From Paracoccaceae bacterium (GTDB lineage Bacteria; Pseudomonadota; Alphaproteobacteria; Rhodobacterales; Rhodobacteraceae), in NCBI GenBank assembly GCA_019090795.1, contig JAHRVG010000027.1, positions 1 to 59,626 on the forward strand: a stretch of DNA of 59,626 bases. Direction: 5' to 3'. The notes beneath the pieces are model-generated. The model worked only from the letters and a program-made list of their open reading frames with translations. It did not search any database and was not told where the DNA came from. The translations under genes and the position numbers were made by a program. Every line of letters starts with the position of its first letter. Positions within the stretch are counted from its first letter, which is position 1. Of this stretch, positions 1 through 7,109 are shown one piece after another.

Positions 1-39
1 CTAGCTTCGTCGGCAGCGTCAGATGTGTATAAGAGACAG
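1..39 (+). other. Illumina Nextera adapter left at contig end (not genomic)
   Basis: Positions 7-39 read as the complete 33-base Nextera read-1 transposase adapter, ending in the 19-bp Tn5 mosaic end AGATGTGTATAAGAGACAG at 21-39. Positions 1-6 (CTAGCT) fit the tail of an i5 index; from memory they match the last six bases of index S515. Genomic sequence starts at about 40. The adapter adds six false residues (LSLIHI) to the end of the reading frame crossing it. Confidence 0.97.
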
Positions 40-1008
40 GGTAAAAGCATTGCGGGCAATCTCGCGCTTTTGAAACACCCGCTCTACGGTCGATAGGTAA
101 AACTCGGCTGTCATATCCATAACTGCCAGATACTCGTCATAAAACCGGTTATGGCGATCACTATCAGAGGCCTCCCCTTGGGAAACAGCCGCGATTTGCT
201 TACTGAACGCGGAGGTGTGATCATCCATATGCATTGACATGAAAGAAGCCAATTGTGTGGCACCCGGGTAGACCTTGCGCCCAACCCCGGGAAAGGAAAA
301 ACCAACGGTCTGGATGACAGATGCTTCCAAATGATCAGTTGTCACACGCGAACTAAAGTTCGTCACACCTGTTGGATTAGCCTCCGGATCAACCGGCCCA
401 CCGATCAAGGTCAGAGTGCGGGGATGGGGTGCATCCTCTTCTTGCGCCAGAATCGCTGTGGCAACCAGCGCCAATGGAACTGGCTGGCAAATTGCGATAA
501 CGTGGATGTCCTCACCAAGATAGCGCAGGAAATCCACCAGATGCTGAGTATAGTCCTCTACATCAAACTTACCCTCGGATAAGGGCACCTCGCGGGCATT
601 TTTCCACTCGGTCACATAGACATCGCAATTGGGCAGCAGGCTGCGCACGGTCGTACGGGTCAACGTTGCATAGTGGCCAGACATCGGCGCAATCACCAAT
701 ACGCGACGGGACACCGGGCGGCCCTTATCTGCTGTAAAGTGGATCAGGTTGCAAAAAGGGTGTTCCAGTTCTATGCGTTTGGTAACAACATAGTCGCGAT
801 CACGCGATACAACGCTATCAATACCCCAATCAGGCTTGGCTACGATCCGCTCGCAAGCATGTTCGGTAACCTCTCCCCATGCGGAGAATAGTGATGGCAG
901 CGGATTTGGGGACATAGCAAAAACCGGGTTTTGCCAAAAGGCCTTGGCCGTTGCACCCATCCAAGCGCTGCTCTGGCGCAGACCTTCATTCATGTCATAT
1001 ACCATCAT
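40..1008 (-). CDS. phaZ: Intracellular poly(3-hydroxyalkanoate) depolymerase, 3' end missing
   Basis: PhaZ hydrolyses stored polyhydroxybutyrate granules in the cytoplasm. The protein has the alpha/beta-hydrolase layout of intracellular depolymerases, with the nucleophile cysteine in IAICQP at about residue 174 instead of a Ser lipase box. The chosen start is the first ATG of an ATG-ATG pair (1008/1005): AAGAAGGG lies 10 bases upstream and the N-terminus MMVYDMNEG fits the family better than the ATG at 1038. About 323 residues are present; full-length members run to roughly 400-430, so the C-terminal part, including the late catalytic residues, lies beyond the contig end. The gene diverges from phaC, the usual pairing of polymer breakdown and synthesis genes in Rhodobacterales. 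Confidence 0.93.
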
Positions 1009-1023
1009 TGCGGCAAACCCTTC

Positions 1024-1053
1024 TTGCGTTAAACCCAATTCATTTCGTACAAT
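1024..1053 (+). promoter_or_regulatory. Putative sigma-70 promoter for phaC
   Basis: TTGCGT (1024-1029), an 18-bp spacer and TACAAT (1048-1053) lie about 40 bases before the phaC start, in the phaZ/phaC intergenic space. No PhaR palindrome overlaps it, unlike the phasin promoters. Pattern match only. Confidence 0.4.
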
Positions 1054-1095
1054 AGCTTATAAATACATCAATCAACTTCTTCAATCGGACTTTAC

Positions 1096-2886
1096 ATGCC
1101 TGATGATTTGACACTCGATCAAGAAAAACTGAACCAGAATCTCGAAAAAATCAATGCACTAACAGCTCGCATGATGGCCGCCCTTGCCGATCGAAAAGAA
1201 CATAACGCGGGCCTTGATGCACCTGACGCCCAATTCTACAAACGGGCTGCCGCCGCTTATTTTGCCGAGATGATCAGCGATCCGTCCCGAATTATGCAGG
1301 CACAAGTGGGGTTCTGGACCGAAAGTCTTAAGAACTGGTCCGATATGCAGCAGAATATTTCTGCGGATGAAGTTGGCGGACCGGTCGAACCAAACCGTGA
1401 CAGACGTTTTAAAAATGATAAATGGGACTCCAACCCCTATTTCAACATGATCAAGCGGCAGTACATGCTCTCGAGCAAGACAATTGAATCAATGACCTCT
1501 GGCCTGACCCACCTGCCAGAAAAAGAACGCGAGAAGGTCGAGTTTTTTGCCAAGCAGATCATTGATATGTTCGCGCCAACCAATTTTCTCGCCACCAATC
1601 CAGACGCACTCGACAAGGCGCTGGAAACCAATGGTCAATCACTGGTCGATGGCTTGGAAAATCTGGTGCAGGATCTAGAGAAAGACCAGAAAGGGCTTTC
1701 GATCACTTTGGCCCAACCCGATGCCTTTAAAGTGGGCAAAGATATCGGCGCAACCGAAGGGGCGGTGGTTTTCGAAAACCGCATGTTTCAACTGATCCAG
1801 TACACCCCAACCACTAAAAAAGTGTATGGTAAACCTCTGCTATTCTGCCCCCCATGGATTAACAAGTTCTACATTCTTGATTTACGGCAGACAAATTCGC
1901 TGGTGAAATATGCCGTGGATCAAGGGCATACAGTCTTCATGATTTCTTGGATCAACCCTGACGCCTCTTACGCCAATTGCGGTTTTGATGCTTATCTGGA
2001 GGACGGTTGGTTAAAGGCTCTTGATACAGTGCTCGAAATAACGGATCAGGACAGTGCCAATTGCCTCGGCTTTTGCATTGGCGGAACGTTGTTGTCCTGT
2101 GGTCTGGCCTATCTGACCGCAAAGAAACAGGATCACAAAGTTAACAAAGCAACCTTCTTGACGACCATGACCGACTTTTCCGAACCCGGTGAACTGGGTG
2201 CGTTTATTGATCCGGGTTTTATCGCAGGCATCAAGAAGGAAGTCGCAGAAAACGGTTGTCTGGATAAATATTTCATGTCCAAAACCTTCAGCTATCTTCG
2301 TGCCAATGATTTGGTTTATGGCCCCTCAGTGCGCTCCTATATGATGGGAGAGACTCCGCCGGTGTTTGACCTGCTGCAATGGAACAGCGATTCGACCAAC
2401 CTGCCGGGACGCATGGCGATAGAGTATCTGGAAAATCTTTATGACGAAAATCAGCTTATCAAGGGCGAGTTTGAAATGCTGGGCGAAACTCTGCGCTTGG
2501 CTGAAATCAACATCCCGATTTTTGCCATCTCCTCAGTTCAGGATCACATCGCGCCTTGGAAAAGCACCTTTAGGGGCTTGGCCAAAGTACGCGGAGAGCG
2601 TACTTTCGTTCTGTCCGAAAGCGGCCATATCGCTGGCATCGTGAACCCACCTGCCAAAAACAAGTACGGCCACTGGTATAACCCAGAGCCACCGCGCGAC
2701 CCAGATTTTTGGTTGGAAAATGCCGACTTCAAAAAGGAAAGCTGGTGGACCCGTTGGGGTGCATGGCTCAAGAATGATCAAAAACGGACAGTCGCCCCGC
2801 GAAAGACCGGCACCGAAAAATACCCCGTAATCGAGGCTGCTCCTGGACGTTACGTGCTTGACCAAGGTCTTTCAACAGCGCCATGA
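1096..2886 (+). CDS. phaC: Class I poly(3-hydroxyalkanoate) synthase
   Basis: PhaC polymerises (R)-3-hydroxyacyl-CoA, mainly 3-hydroxybutyryl-CoA, into PHA at the granule surface. The 596-residue length is right for a class I synthase. The lipase-like box is LGFCIGG with nucleophile Cys327; Asp483 in the QDHIAPW motif and His511 in ESGHIAG complete the triad. The alpha/beta-hydrolase domain covers roughly residues 230-560 and the N-terminal quarter is the variable region typical of PhaC_N proteins. No good Shine-Dalgarno sequence precedes this ATG, but the next in-frame Met is well inside the protein. phaZ diverges upstream and two phasin genes follow on the same strand after 150 bases. Confidence 0.97.
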   Translation: MPDDLTLDQEKLNQNLEKINALTARMMAALADRKEHNAGLDAPDAQFYKRAAAAYFAEMISDPSRIMQAQVGFWTESLKNWSDMQQNISADEVGGPVEPNRDRRFKNDKWDSNPYFNMIKRQYMLSSKTIESMTSGLTHLPEKEREKVEFFAKQIIDMFAPTNFLATNPDALDKALETNGQSLVDGLENLVQDLEKDQKGLSITLAQPDAFKVGKDIGATEGAVVFENRMFQLIQYTPTTKKVYGKPLLFCPPWINKFYILDLRQTNSLVKYAVDQGHTVFMISWINPDASYANCGFDAYLEDGWLKALDTVLEITDQDSANCLGFCIGGTLLSCGLAYLTAKKQDHKVNKATFLTTMTDFSEPGELGAFIDPGFIAGIKKEVAENGCLDKYFMSKTFSYLRANDLVYGPSVRSYMMGETPPVFDLLQWNSDSTNLPGRMAIEYLENLYDENQLIKGEFEMLGETLRLAEINIPIFAISSVQDHIAPWKSTFRGLAKVRGERTFVLSESGHIAGIVNPPAKNKYGHWYNPEPPRDPDFWLENADFKKESWWTRWGAWLKNDQKRTVAPRKTGTEKYPVIEAAPGRYVLDQGLSTAP

Positions 2887-2926
2887 TCTGAAATTTATCT
2901 GTTTATTCAACAGCTTGATGATATAT

Positions 2927-2941
2927 TGCTGCAATGCAGCA
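2927..2941. promoter_or_regulatory. PhaR-type operator, upstream copy of phaP1
   Basis: TGCTGCAATGCAGCA is a perfect 6-3-6 inverted repeat that contains the CTGC-N3-GCAG core reported for PhaR binding in Rhodobacter and Paracoccus. It sits 29 bp upstream of a second copy (2956-2970), about three helical turns away. Confidence 0.8.
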
Positions 2942-2949
2942 TATTTCCC

Positions 2950-2978
2950 TTGCGTTGCCGCAATGCAGCATTTATAGT
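2950..2978 (+). promoter_or_regulatory. Probable sigma-70 promoter of the first phasin gene
   Basis: TTGCGT (2950-2955), a 17-bp spacer and TATAGT (2973-2978) lie about 60 bases before the first phasin ATG. The downstream PhaR-type palindrome (2956-2970) starts immediately after the -35 hexamer and fills the spacer, so repressor and RNA polymerase could not bind together. Confidence 0.65.
2956..2970. promoter_or_regulatory. PhaR-type operator inside the phaP1 promoter spacer
   Basis: TGCCGCAATGCAGCA differs by one base from the perfect upstream copy. It lies between the -35 and -10 hexamers of the phaP1 promoter. PhaR released from DNA when polymer or its oligomers are present would open this promoter; that step is family knowledge from Paracoccus and Rhodobacter. 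Confidence 0.75.
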
Positions 2979-3036
2979 TTAATCTATAGGCGGAAAACAC
3001 CGCCGCACTTTTTCACCTTCTTAAAGGATAGATACG

Positions 3037-3456
3037 ATGGCTAAACAAGATTTCGACTTCGCAAAAGCTACTCAAGATTTTTTGGGCGCTTTTAAGGTTG
3101 ACACCACTGTATTCGACGACGCTGTAAAAGGCGCGGCCGAATTCAACTCCAAACTGGTTAAAATCGCGCTGACATCAGCAAAGAAAAACGCCGATCTGAC
3201 AACCGCATGGACCGCCGAAACTCTGAAAAAAGTTGAAGCTGCCAACAAAGTGCAAAAGGAAGCTGGTGACTATGTCACTGTTGCTTCCGATTTGGCCACT
3301 ACACAGGTTCAGGCGCTGCCAGAAAAACTGTCCAACTATGTTGAAGTTGCCAAAGCTGCGCAAATGGAAGCTGTCGAGCTGTTCGCAGCCGCTGGTAAAG
3401 ACCTGCAAGCCGAGGCGGTTTCCAAGGTCAAAGAGGCAACAGCAAAAGCTGCTTAA
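3037..3456 (+). CDS. phaP: Phasin, granule-associated protein (copy 1)
   Basis: Phasins coat PHA granules and control their number and size. The 139-residue protein is almost all predicted amphipathic helix, has no cysteine, and opens with the phasin-like DFDFAKATQDFLGAFKVD. Its C-terminal half is rich in Ala, Lys and Glu, as expected for surface-binding helices. AAAGGA (3023-3028) is eight bases before the ATG. It resembles the next gene closely at both ends (DFDF at the N-terminus; VELFAAAGK near the C-terminus), so the two are probably a tandem duplication. The promoter carries two PhaR operators, and a strong terminator follows at 3488-3514. Confidence 0.93.
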   Translation: MAKQDFDFAKATQDFLGAFKVDTTVFDDAVKGAAEFNSKLVKIALTSAKKNADLTTAWTAETLKKVEAANKVQKEAGDYVTVASDLATTQVQALPEKLSNYVEVAKAAQMEAVELFAAAGKDLQAEAVSKVKEATAKAA

Positions 3457-3487
3457 TCTTTTATAGTTTCCTCCCAGAAACGCAGAA

Positions 3488-3514
3488 GGGTCGCTGTTCG
3501 CAGCGGTCCTTTTT
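3488..3514 (+). terminator. Intrinsic terminator after the first phasin gene
   Basis: A 9-bp stem (GGGTCGCTG with CAGCGGTCC, two G-T pairs) is closed by a TTCG tetraloop and followed by TTTTT. It ends two bases before the next PhaR operator, so this short spacer holds both the end of one unit and the control region of the next. Confidence 0.85.
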
Positions 3515-3516
3515 GT

Positions 3517-3531
3517 TGCTGCGATGCAGCA
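3517..3531. promoter_or_regulatory. PhaR-type operator, upstream copy of phaP2
   Basis: TGCTGCGATGCAGCA is a perfect 6-3-6 inverted repeat directly after the T-run of the phaP1 terminator. It is 26 bp upstream of the second copy at 3543-3557. Confidence 0.8.
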
Positions 3532-3536
3532 TTCCC

Positions 3537-3565
3537 TTGACTTGCTGCAGTGCAGCAAGTATAAT
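3537..3565 (+). promoter_or_regulatory. Near-consensus sigma-70 promoter of the second phasin gene
   Basis: TTGACT (3537-3542), exactly 17 bp, then a perfect TATAAT (3560-3565). One mismatch from consensus makes this one of the strongest promoter matches in the window, and its spacer is filled by a PhaR-type palindrome, implying a strong but tightly repressed promoter. Confidence 0.8.
3541..3559. promoter_or_regulatory. PhaR-type operator filling the phaP2 promoter spacer
   Basis: CTTGCTGCAGTGCAGCAAG is a perfect 8-3-8 inverted repeat whose core (3543-3557) occupies the spacer between the -35 and -10 boxes; the outer bases overlap the end of the -35 hexamer. It is the longest and most symmetrical of the four copies. 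Confidence 0.8.
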
Positions 3566-3596
3566 TCCTGCAGACATACTCAAAAGGATCAGCCCC

Positions 3597-3989
3597 ATGT
3601 CCACCAACGATTTTGACTTTTCCAAAGCCGCCCAAGATTTCATGGCATCGATGAAATTCGACACCTCCGCCTTTGACGGCACAATGAAAAACGCTGCTGA
3701 CTTTAACGCGAAGCTTACCAAAATCGCGCTAGATGCCGCCAAACAAAATGCCGAACTGACAAGCACCTGGACGCAAGAGACCCTGAAAAAGGTAGAATCT
3801 CAGGCTGCCAGCGATCCGGCCGACCTGGCCAATGTTGCTGCTGCATTTTCGGCTGAACAATCCCAAGCCATGCAAGACAAATTCGCAGCCTTTGCTGAAG
3901 TAGCAAAAACTGCACAAGAAAAAACAGTGGAACTGTTCGCTGCTGCGGGCAAGGAAATGCAGTCCGAGGTTGCCAAGAAGACCAAATAG
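3597..3989 (+). CDS. phaP: Phasin, granule-associated protein (copy 2)
   Basis: A second granule-coat protein of 130 residues. The start at 3597 is set by AAAAGGA eight bases upstream and by the N-terminus MSTNDFDFSKAAQDFM, which matches copy 1; an earlier in-frame ATG would run through the promoter. It shares with copy 1 the central KIAL-AAK-NA-LT--WT-ETLKKVE pattern and the VELFAAAGK stretch near the C-terminus. All-helical, no membrane segment, no cysteine. Unlike copy 1 it has the stronger promoter. It is followed by a terminator and then phaR, so limited read-through could link phasin and repressor synthesis. Confidence 0.93.
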   Translation: MSTNDFDFSKAAQDFMASMKFDTSAFDGTMKNAADFNAKLTKIALDAAKQNAELTSTWTQETLKKVESQAASDPADLANVAAAFSAEQSQAMQDKFAAFAEVAKTAQEKTVELFAAAGKEMQSEVAKKTK

Positions 3990-4009
3990 TAACCTGCGAC
4001 GATGCAACA

Positions 4010-4038
4010 GGGGCACCACGCATCGGTGCCCCTTTTTT
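4010..4038 (+). terminator. Intrinsic terminator after the second phasin gene
   Basis: GGGGCACC (4010-4017) pairs with GGTGCCCC (4025-4032) across a seven-base loop, followed by TTTTTT. phaR starts about 40 bases further on, so phaR needs read-through or a weak promoter in this gap. Confidence 0.88.
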
Positions 4039-4077
4039 ATTTCGCAGTCTTGGGGTAAACTGCGCCATCCAAGCGAA

Positions 4078-4650
4078 ATGAGTGCCCCGATGTCAGAAAC
4101 CATCCTGATCAAACGCTACGCCAGCCGCCGCCTTTATAACACGCAAAGTAGTGAATACGTGACTCTGGATGAAGTCGCCGAACTCATCCGCGCTGGCGAA
4201 GAAGTCGAGATTCGGGATCGCAAAAGCGGCGACGACTTGACCCGCCAGTTTTTGCTGCAGATCATAACCGAACAACAATGCAAGGGTGAAAGCACATTGC
4301 CGATCAATGTGTTGACCGGATTGGTGCGGTCTTGCAATTCAAGTACTCAGAATATGCTCCCCGAATTTCTATCCCGCTCTTACGAGGCTTTCACTGAGCA
4401 ACAGGAAAAAATGATGAGTCGGTTGTCCGGCGGTCTGCCCAAGGGACTGACCCCGCAACTGGGCTTTGGCAGTGCGGCTGAATGGCAACAAAAGCAGACC
4501 GAGATTTACACTTCGATGATGCAGGCATTCATGCCTAAACCCACCACACCAGAGCCTGAAACCGCTGCGCCCGCCCCAGCGACCGCCGACGAAGTATCTG
4601 CCATCAAAGACCAACTGGCCGAGCTACAGCGCAAACTGGAAAACCTTTAA
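4078..4650 (+). CDS. phaR: PHA synthesis repressor PhaR
   Basis: PhaR represses phasin genes and binds PHA granules, so free repressor falls as polymer accumulates. The N-terminal DNA-binding domain is clear: LIKRYASRRLYNTQSSEYVT, then the conserved RDRKSGDDLTRQ (family PHB/PHA accumulation regulator). A helical region with Met-rich and Gln-rich segments follows, then a Pro/Ala-rich linker and a C-terminal coiled-coil-like segment (IKDQLAELQRKLENL). About 190 residues. Two in-frame ATGs (4078 and 4090) are possible; neither has a strong Shine-Dalgarno, and the first is taken. The four palindromes upstream of the phasin genes are its likely targets. Confidence 0.93.
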   Translation: MSAPMSETILIKRYASRRLYNTQSSEYVTLDEVAELIRAGEEVEIRDRKSGDDLTRQFLLQIITEQQCKGESTLPINVLTGLVRSCNSSTQNMLPEFLSRSYEAFTEQQEKMMSRLSGGLPKGLTPQLGFGSAAEWQQKQTEIYTSMMQAFMPKPTTPEPETAAPAPATADEVSAIKDQLAELQRKLENL

Positions 4651-4751
4651 ACCCCTACCTCCGCTAGAAGAAAAGCAGATGGCTCAAGAACCGTTACGCA
4701 TACATCGGTCTGCGCGCTGTCTGTTCTGTGCCTTTCCTTGTATTCAATGGG

Positions 4752-7109
4752 TTACGGCTCGTCGGGCACTGGGCCAGGTGGTAATTTCGGCCCTTCTGCT
4801 GCGGACTGTGCGGCCCCAGCAACCCCTTGCTTTTCTGCGTCACTCAATTCCTCGCCGCCTTGAATTTCCACCACAACATTGCGCTCGGCCATGCGAATTC
4901 CGTTGGCGTCAAACGCATCGCGCACCTTTTGATAGGCATCGCGGCGCACCAACCATTGTTCGCCGGGCTTGGTCATGAACTTAACACCGACGACCATGTT
5001 GAACTCTTCCATCCGCCGCACCCCCTGTGATTTCAGGGTCGACAGGATGCTCGTGCCGTAGAATTCATTCGCTTGCAGCTCCGCGCCAACCTTTTTGACC
5101 AGTTTCTTGACCAGTTGCAGATCGGTATCAAACGGCACCCGGAATTCCAGTTTCATGATCACCCAATCGCGGCTGTGATTGGTCAGTGATTTCAGCTCAC
5201 CAAACGGGATGGTGTGGATCGCGCCCCGGTGATGGCGCACCCGCAACGAGCGGATGGAAATGCTTTCTACTGTACCACGCAACTCGCCAATTTCAATGTA
5301 TTCCCCGATCCGGAACGCATCATCAATCAGGAAGAAAACCCCGGATACAACATCCCGCACCAGCGATTGCGCGCCAAAGCCGATTGCGATGCCCAGTACA
5401 CCGGCACCGGCAATAAGCGGCCCAATGTTTACGCCCAGAGACGAGAGGATCGAGAAAACCACCATGATCAACAAGGCCACCATCAAAGTAACCCGCAACA
5501 ACGGCAGCAATGTCGCCATGCGTGCCTCTGGTCCTGGCGCTTGGCCATCTTCTGGCGGCTCATAGGCGGCCAACCGTTTGTCGATAGAGGTTTTGGCCCA
5601 GGCCCAAATCAGATCAGCAACTAAAATCACAAAGATTGCATCAATCAAAACCGACAAAACCTGCCCCGCAATACTGGCGGATTCTGACAAGGCGATGATG
5701 CTTGTTCCCCATATATTCACCAATAATATCACCGCCAGAAAAACCACAACAAACCGTATAATCCGTTGCGAAATAAGCCGTAAAGTACCGTAGGAATCAG
5801 GTAAAATCAGGGCTTCATCTTCCTTGATTTCGGTCTCTTCCACAGCCTCGGCACCAAGGTTCAGTTCACTCACAACAACGCTATTCTGGGCCACCTCAAC
5901 AGTGTCCTCCGCCGCGTTTTCAAGCAGTTCTTGCGCCCGGTGCTCTGCGTCCTTCGCCGCTTTCTTAGTGATTTCCAGCAACTGCGCCTCGCTCGCCTGA
6001 TCGAAAAAGAAGTCAACCCAGCTGCGTAGCAGATTCAGCATCGGAAACAGAATACCAATAAGCAGCACGCTCTCCATCAAAGGGCCAGTTCCGATCAGCC
6101 ACAAACAAAAGGTGATCACAATCAACACGTTAATGTATAGTTGCCAGTTCATCCGCCTCCCCTGTAGCCCCGTACCCTTAGAACGACGCCACAGCCGGAA
6201 GGAGCGAAAGACAACAAAAAGGAGCACCACACAGGCGATCGCAGCAGCCGCAACAGAAACTGACAACGCAGCAGGAGAGATACTACCGTCTTGGCCCATT
6301 GTCAGTCGGGCAAAAACGTCGGAAAGCGCCATGGCAAAGAACACAACACCAACCGCTTGGGCAATCATCAAATGCAGGTACTTGGCCTTTTGGTTTGACA
6401 GTGGCACCAGCCGCAGTGCAGGCACATTTGGCGCGAGAATGAACATCGTCAGAGCCCGAACAACGCGAAGGGCAATAATTACTGCCAGAAAATTCAAAAC
6501 GACAGTTTCAATCAGGGGCGGCCATTCAAATGCTAAAAATGCCCCGACACTTCCAAAGGAAAACAACAACAGCCCGACAGCAATGATTGCTGCACGCGTC
6601 AGGGCAGCCAGCGCCCGTTTGCCAGGCGTTACATGGGGCAGCATCGCCAAGCGCAGCAGCGGTATTGACGTGTACTGGCGATAGAGCCACTCCAGCCCAG
6701 CCCCCACAAATAAAAATATCACCAGAAACGTCAAGCTGCGGACCTTGCGGTGCAACGTCATTTCTTCCTGCCAACGGTCGATCAGCATTTTCGGGGTCTC
6801 TGGCAGCAATACCCACGCCTCGCCCAGTGCTGACATACGGGTACGTACTTTATTCAAACCGACTACCAACCGGTCGCGAAAGGGAGCGCCTTTTGCTTCC
6901 GTTGCTTCGATCTCGCCAGCCTCGACACTTTCGCTTAACCAATTTTGCACTCTCTGGTCTGCCAATAGGCGCATCAATTCACGCAAATCATTGGGAGACG
7001 GATCCTCTATTTCCACCGGCGCAACTGTTTCTTGGGAAAATACAGGTTGCGGCACCCAGGCCAACAGCAAGATACTCATTGCAAGGGCAAATATTAAATG
7101 CAGTCGCAT
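4752..7109 (-). CDS. Large MscS-family mechanosensitive ion channel
   Basis: Inner-membrane channel expected to release solutes on hypo-osmotic shock. The 785-residue protein has a signal peptide (about residues 1-25, ending FSQE), a periplasmic helical segment, about ten predicted membrane helices, and the MscS core near the C-terminus: pore-lining Gly/Ala-rich stretch GPLIAGAGVLGIAIGFGAQS then the beta domain with GEYIEIGELRGTVESI. It resembles the larger YbiO/MscM-type channels more than small MscS. A charged cytoplasmic loop rich in Glu lies in the middle. The start is fixed by AGGAGG seven bases upstream; the ATG-ATG pair overlaps the stop codon of the ferredoxin gene, which implies translational coupling. 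Confidence 0.93.
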   Translation of the reverse strand: MRLHLIFALAMSILLLAWVPQPVFSQETVAPVEIEDPSPNDLRELMRLLADQRVQNWLSESVEAGEIEATEAKGAPFRDRLVVGLNKVRTRMSALGEAWVLLPETPKMLIDRWQEEMTLHRKVRSLTFLVIFLFVGAGLEWLYRQYTSIPLLRLAMLPHVTPGKRALAALTRAAIIAVGLLLFSFGSVGAFLAFEWPPLIETVVLNFLAVIIALRVVRALTMFILAPNVPALRLVPLSNQKAKYLHLMIAQAVGVVFFAMALSDVFARLTMGQDGSISPAALSVSVAAAAIACVVLLFVVFRSFRLWRRSKGTGLQGRRMNWQLYINVLIVITFCLWLIGTGPLMESVLLIGILFPMLNLLRSWVDFFFDQASEAQLLEITKKAAKDAEHRAQELLENAAEDTVEVAQNSVVVSELNLGAEAVEETEIKEDEALILPDSYGTLRLISQRIIRFVVVFLAVILLVNIWGTSIIALSESASIAGQVLSVLIDAIFVILVADLIWAWAKTSIDKRLAAYEPPEDGQAPGPEARMATLLPLLRVTLMVALLIMVVFSILSSLGVNIGPLIAGAGVLGIAIGFGAQSLVRDVVSGVFFLIDDAFRIGEYIEIGELRGTVESISIRSLRVRHHRGAIHTIPFGELKSLTNHSRDWVIMKLEFRVPFDTDLQLVKKLVKKVGAELQANEFYGTSILSTLKSQGVRRMEEFNMVVGVKFMTKPGEQWLVRRDAYQKVRDAFDANGIRMAERNVVVEIQGGEELSDAEKQGVAGAAQSAAEGPKLPPGPVPDEP

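Noticed and set aside
21-39. Tn5-like mosaic end
   Set aside because: Part of the Nextera adapter at the contig edge, not a genomic transposon.
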